Below, piece by piece: positions 59,270 to 64,000 of a stretch of 64,000 bases of DNA (position 1 is the first letter of the stretch; each line of letters begins with the position of its first letter). The notes below the pieces were generated by a model. That model had not been told where the DNA came from, searched no databases, and saw nothing but the letters and a program-made list of their open reading frames with translations. Source of the stretch: Leptodactylus fallax. Taxonomy: Eukaryota > Chordata > Amphibia > Anura > Leptodactylidae. The stretch covers positions 904,501 through 968,500 of the forward strand of contig CAMRHE010000459.1 in the NCBI GenBank assembly GCA_947044405.1, in the 5' to 3' direction. Position numbers and translations under genes: made by a program.

Positions 59270-61448
59270 AGGATATACCCAGGTTATACCAGCTGTACAT
59301 ATATAATTATATACTGGAGATACCCAGGTTATACCGGCTGTACATATATAATTATATACAGGAGATACCCAGGTTATACCGGCTGTACATATATAATTAT
59401 ATACAGGAGATACCCAGGTTATACCGGCTGTACATATATATTATATACAGGCGATACCCAGGTTATACTGGCTATATATATATATCATTATATACAGGAG
59501 ATACCCAGGTTATACCAGCTGTACATATATAATTATATACAGGAGATACCCAGGTTATACCGGCTGTACATATATAATTATATACAGGAGATACCCAGGT
59601 TATAGCAGCTGTTTCATATATATTATATACAGGAGATACCCAGGTTATACCAGCTGTACATATATAATTATATACAGGAGATACCCAGGTTATACCGGCT
59701 GTACATATATAATTATATACAGGAGATACCCGGGTTATACCGGCTGTACATATATAATTATATACAGGAGATACCCAGGTTATACCGGCTGTACATATAT
59801 AGTTATATACAGGAGATACCCAGGTTATACCGGCTGTACATATATAATTATATACAGGAGATACCCAGGTTATACCGGCTGTACATATATAATTATATAC
59901 AGGAGATACCCAGGTTATACCGGCTGTACATATATAATTATATACAGGAGATACCCAGGTTATACCGGCTGTACATATATATTATATACAGGCGATACCC
60001 AGGTTATACTGGCTATATATATATATCATTATATACAGGAGATACCCAGGTTATACCAGCTGTACATATATAATTATATACAGGAGATACCCAGGTTATA
60101 CCGGCTGTACATATATAATTATATACAGGAGATACCCAGGTTATAGCAGCTGTTTCATATATAATTATATACAGGAGATACCCAGGTTATACCAGCTGTA
60201 CATATATAATTATATACAGGAGATACCCAGGTTATACCAGCTGTACATATATAATTATATACAGGAGATACCCGGGTTATACCGGCTGTACATATATAAT
60301 TATATACAGGAGATACCCAGGTTATACCGGCTGTACATATATAGTTATATACAGGAGATACCCAGGTTATACCAGCTGTACATATATAATTATATACAGG
60401 AGATACCCAGGTTATACCGGCTGTACATATATAATTATATACAGGAGATACCCAGGTTATACCGGCTGTACATATATAATTATATACAGGAGATACCCAG
60501 GTTATACCGGCTGTACATATATATTATATACAGGCGATACCCAGGTTATACTGGCTATATATATATATCATTATATACAGGAGATACCCAGGTTATACCA
60601 GCTGTACATATATAATTATATACAGGAGATACCCAGGTTATACCGGCTGTACATATATAATTATATACGGGGGACCCGGTTCCGGCTGTACATATATAAT
60701 TATATACAGGAGATACCCAGGTTATACCGGCTGTACATATATAATTATATACAGGAGATACCCAGGTTATACCAGCTGTACATATATAATTATATACAGG
60801 AGATACCCAGGTTATACCAGCTGTACATATATAATTATATACAGGAGATACCCAGGTTATACCGGCTGTACATATATAATTATATACAGGAGATACCCAG
60901 GTTATACCGGCTGTACATATATAATTATATACGGGAGATACCCAGGTTATACTGGCTATATATATATATATATCATTATATACAGGAGATACCCAGGTTA
61001 TACCAGCTGTACATATATAATTATATACAGGAGATACCCAGGTTATACCAGCTGTACATATATAATTATATACAGGATATACCCAGGTTATACCGGCTGT
61101 ACATATATAATTATATACAGGATACACCCGGGTTATACCGGCTGTACATATATAATTATATACAGGAGATACCCGGGTTATACCGGCTGTACATATATAA
61201 TTATATACAGGAGATACCCGGGTTATACCGGCTGTACATATATAATTATATACAGGAGATACCCGGGTTATACCGGCTGTACATATATAATTATATACAG
61301 GAGATACCCAGGTTATACCGGCTGTACATATATAATTATATACGGGAGATACCCAGGTTATACTGGCTATATATATATATCATTATATACAGGAGATACC
61401 CAGGTTATACCGGCTGTACATATATAATTATATACAGGAGATACCCAT
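59270..61448. repeat. 45-bp AT-rich minisatellite, about 48 copies
   Basis: The unit is ggagatacccaggttatacc, ggctgtacatatataattat and ataca, 45 bp. It varies in ccagg/ccggg and ccggc/ccagc. About every 540 bp a special block occurs with ggcgatacccaggttatact followed by ggctatatatatatatcatt, marking a 12-unit higher-order repeat (near 59,450, 59,990 and 60,530). Because 45 is a multiple of 3, frames stay open on the - strand (190 codons at 60,555-61,127). Those frames are repeat translations. Confidence 0.96.
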
Positions 61449-63492
61449 ATGAAAAAGTTTGGGCACCCCTATATAATCTTATATAATTTATACCGTTACA
61501 TAAATATTTGGGTGTTTGCAACAGCCATATAATTATATTCAATTTGATATATCTAATAACTGATGGACACAGGTAATATTTCAGGATTGAAATAATATAA
61601 TTATATACAGGAGATAACAGGAAAATGTACATATAGCATTATATACAGCAAAATTTGACAAAATTATGCAAAAGTATGGGCACATACATATATACAGAAA
61701 AGTGTACATAATAATTATATATAGTAGATCCAATACCTTTTACATATAAATTATAACAGGAGATACCCAGGTTATACCGGCTTACATATAGCTTTTAATT
61801 AGATACTGGATCATGGATGAAGGTTATATTTTGACCATATATAATTATATACAAAACAATACCAGTACAGTATAAGTTTGATATATCCCGAGCATGGACA
61901 ACCCGCTTCAAATTATCCCACAGATGTACAATGATATATAGGTACAGGGGACTGGGAAGGTTATACCAGAACATATATAATTATCTACATGAATGCCTTA
62001 GTAGATTTGGATCATTGTCTTGCATATAATATATACAGATACCCAGGTTAACCGGCTGTACATATATAATTATATACAGGAGATACCAGGTTATACTCTG
62101 TACATAATAATATATACAAGAATCTGCTGATACTGTACATATAAATATATACAGGAGATACCCAGGTTATACCGCTGACAACTATAACAGGAGATACCCA
62201 GGTGCTGGCATTGTCCATATAAATTATATACAGCCCCAAAGCATTATGGAACCTCCACCATTTAATTATATAGTGGGTAGCAAGTGTTTATACTGGAATG
62301 CTGTGTTTATATTATATACAGGCGATACGCAGGTTATACCGGCTGTACATATATAATTATATGTATGACCAAACAACTCAATCTTTGTTTCATCAGTCCA
62401 CAGGACCTATATATACAATTATATGAAGCTGGCTTACGTCCAGGAATGTGCTTATGCATAAACATACAGGCGACTCTGTTTGTGGCGTGCTATACAGAGA
62501 TACCTCTTCTTGATCACTCTCCCATATACAGCTATATCCTTGTGCAAAGTGTGCAATGTATTGTAGACCGCTGTACAATACATTATATACACGATCTGCA
62601 GGCAAGATGATCGCTACAGATCTAATTATATACAGGAGGTACCCAGGTCTGTACCGGATACATATATAATTGACTATACTCACCATTCTTCTTATACTGC
62701 CTTACATATATAATTATATACTGGTCTGCCAGGCTATCTGGGCTGTACATATATAATTAGATACAGGAGATATCCCTGAGGTTATACCATTTCCTGTACA
62801 TATATAATCATATACAGAGATACCCAGGTTATACCGACTGTACAGGTATAATTATATACTGAGACACCCAGGTTATACCGGCTGTACATATATAATTATA
62901 TACAGGAGATACCCAGGTTATACCGGCTGAACATATATGATATAAACAATCCTTGTTATACAGATCATACTAGAGAGTTGATATAGAGATAGCCCATGAT
63001 GCCACTCTTCATAGGAGATATAATTATATATAGGAGATACCAACTTGCAATTGGCCACCTTAAATACCTATTATATCATGATTGGATACACCTGTGCATA
63101 TATAATTATATACAAAGATCAGTGAGGTTACAAAACAAATATTATAGCTTCAGTAAATCAGTAATACAGTAACCCAGGTTATACGGACTATTCAACATAA
63201 ATAATATATGATAAGGAGATACCCAAATTTATACACTGGTCATATATAATTATGATATAATGCATACTGTGCAATACAATTTTCTGTTAGGAGATACCCA
63301 GTTAAACCTACATATATAATATCCTGAATATATTACTGTGTCCATACAGTTATTAGATATATCAAATTGACATATATAATTATATGCAAATACCCAAATA
63401 TTTAGAACTACATATATAATTAATATATACAGATAAGGTTATGCCAGCTGTACATATATAATTATATACAGGAGATACCCTTTTTCATACTG
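61446..63492 (-). mobile_element. Tc1/mariner transposon blended with minisatellite
   Basis: The left end catatgaaaaagtttgggca (from 61,446) and the right end tttttcata (63,481-63,489) are the outer ends of a Tc1/mariner-type element. Matching inverted segments lie inside: 61,540-61,585 against 63,323-63,369, and 61,502-61,520 against 63,385-63,403. Transposase pieces are readable on the - strand: the start region near 62,974-63,020, VLWTDETKIELFG (62,363-62,408, holding a catalytic Asp), GGGSIMLWG (62,234-62,260), and an NIIEHLW-type block with the catalytic Glu region (61,888-61,960). Between these pieces, 10-45 bp runs of the neighbouring minisatellite (catatataattatataca, ggagatacccaggttatacc) replace the transposon sequence. 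No intact reading frame remains. The element lies between two blocks of the same minisatellite. The family is recognised from memory and was not searched. Confidence 0.85.
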
Positions 63493-64000
63493 ACTGTACA
63501 TATATAATTATATACGGGAGATACCCAGGTTATACTGGCTATATATATATATCATTATATACAGGAGATACCCAGGTTATACCAGCTGTACATATATAAT
63601 TATATACAGGAGATACCCAGGTTATACCAGCTGTACATATATAATTATATACAGGATATACCCAGGTTATACCGGCTGTACATATATAATTATATACAGG
63701 ATATACCCGGGTTATACCGGCTGTACATATATAATTATACACAGGAGATACCCGGGTTATACCGGCTGTACATATATAATTATATACAGGAGATACCCGG
63801 GTTATACCGGCTGTACATATATAATTATATACAGGAGATACCCGGGTTATACCGGCTGTACATATAGAATTATATACAGGAGATACCCGGGTTATACCGG
63901 CTGTACATATATAATTATATACAGGAGATACCCGGGTTATACCGGCTGTACATATATAATTATATACAGGAGATACCCGGGTTATACCGGCTGTACATAT
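63492..64000. repeat. 45-bp minisatellite, continuation to window end
   Basis: The same 45-bp unit as at 59,270-61,448, about 11 copies, running off the right edge. The opening block (63,520-63,720), with its ctggctatatatatatatca marker, two ccagctg units and a gatatacccaggt unit, repeats the order seen at about 60,940-61,150. Later units mostly carry the cccgggttat variant. Confidence 0.95.

Noticed and set aside
60555..61127. 190-codon frame with a 15-residue repeat (YNYICTAGITWVSPV)
   Set aside because: Translation of the 45-bp minisatellite, broken wherever a unit has an indel.

Overview
The window looks like vertebrate nuclear DNA, most likely from an amphibian (frog or toad). It has a GT-AG spliced vertebrate gene, a vertebrate-type Tc1/mariner transposon, MITE-like inverted repeats and very large tandem-repeat arrays. 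The only gene I can support is the 3' part of an LRCH-family gene (leucine-rich repeats plus calponin homology) on the + strand, best matched to LRCH4. Fifteen shared exons lie between 24,674 and 50,296. They are followed by two alternative last exons, at 55,760-55,990 and 57,529-57,636. All exon phases join without a break: 541 residues with the first ending and 500 with the second. The promoter and the 5' leucine-rich repeat exons lie before the window.

Layout: 1-24,673 is intron, made of three arrays with units of about 70, 143 and 25 bp (the last about 20 kb long). Exons 1-3 (24,674-25,189) finish the LRR domain. A 66-bp array fills the next intron to 31,340. Exons 4-9 (31,486-34,063) encode the linker, and the intron between exons 7 and 8 holds a 36-bp array. 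A 44-bp array (to 39,659), exon 10, and a 50-bp array (to 49,419) follow. Exons 11-15 (49,487-50,296) lead into the CH domain. The next intron holds a 39-bp array and a 2.7-kb pyrimidine-only array. Exon 16a completes the CH domain and adds a C-terminal membrane segment. Exon 16b completes the CH domain and stops. Each ending has an AATAAA signal downstream. From 57,637 to the end there is no gene: a small array, MITE-like elements, a 45-bp array, and a Tc1 copy blended with that array.

About 86% of the window is tandem repeat by my estimate. The arrays are unrelated to one another, one or more per long intron, while the introns without arrays are mostly 77-130 bp. All the very long open frames (up to about 1,000 codons) lie in these arrays. 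They are by-products of unit lengths without stops and are not genes.

Most worth a second look are the duplicated last exon that switches the protein between membrane-anchored and soluble forms, intronic repeat units that resemble 3' splice sites, an intron array that stays in frame with the preceding CH exon, and a 2-kb stretch where transposon and minisatellite are interleaved in short pieces, which probably reflects an assembly or consensus fault. I found no undescribed enzymatic or defence system. All family assignments come from reading the sequence; no search was run.
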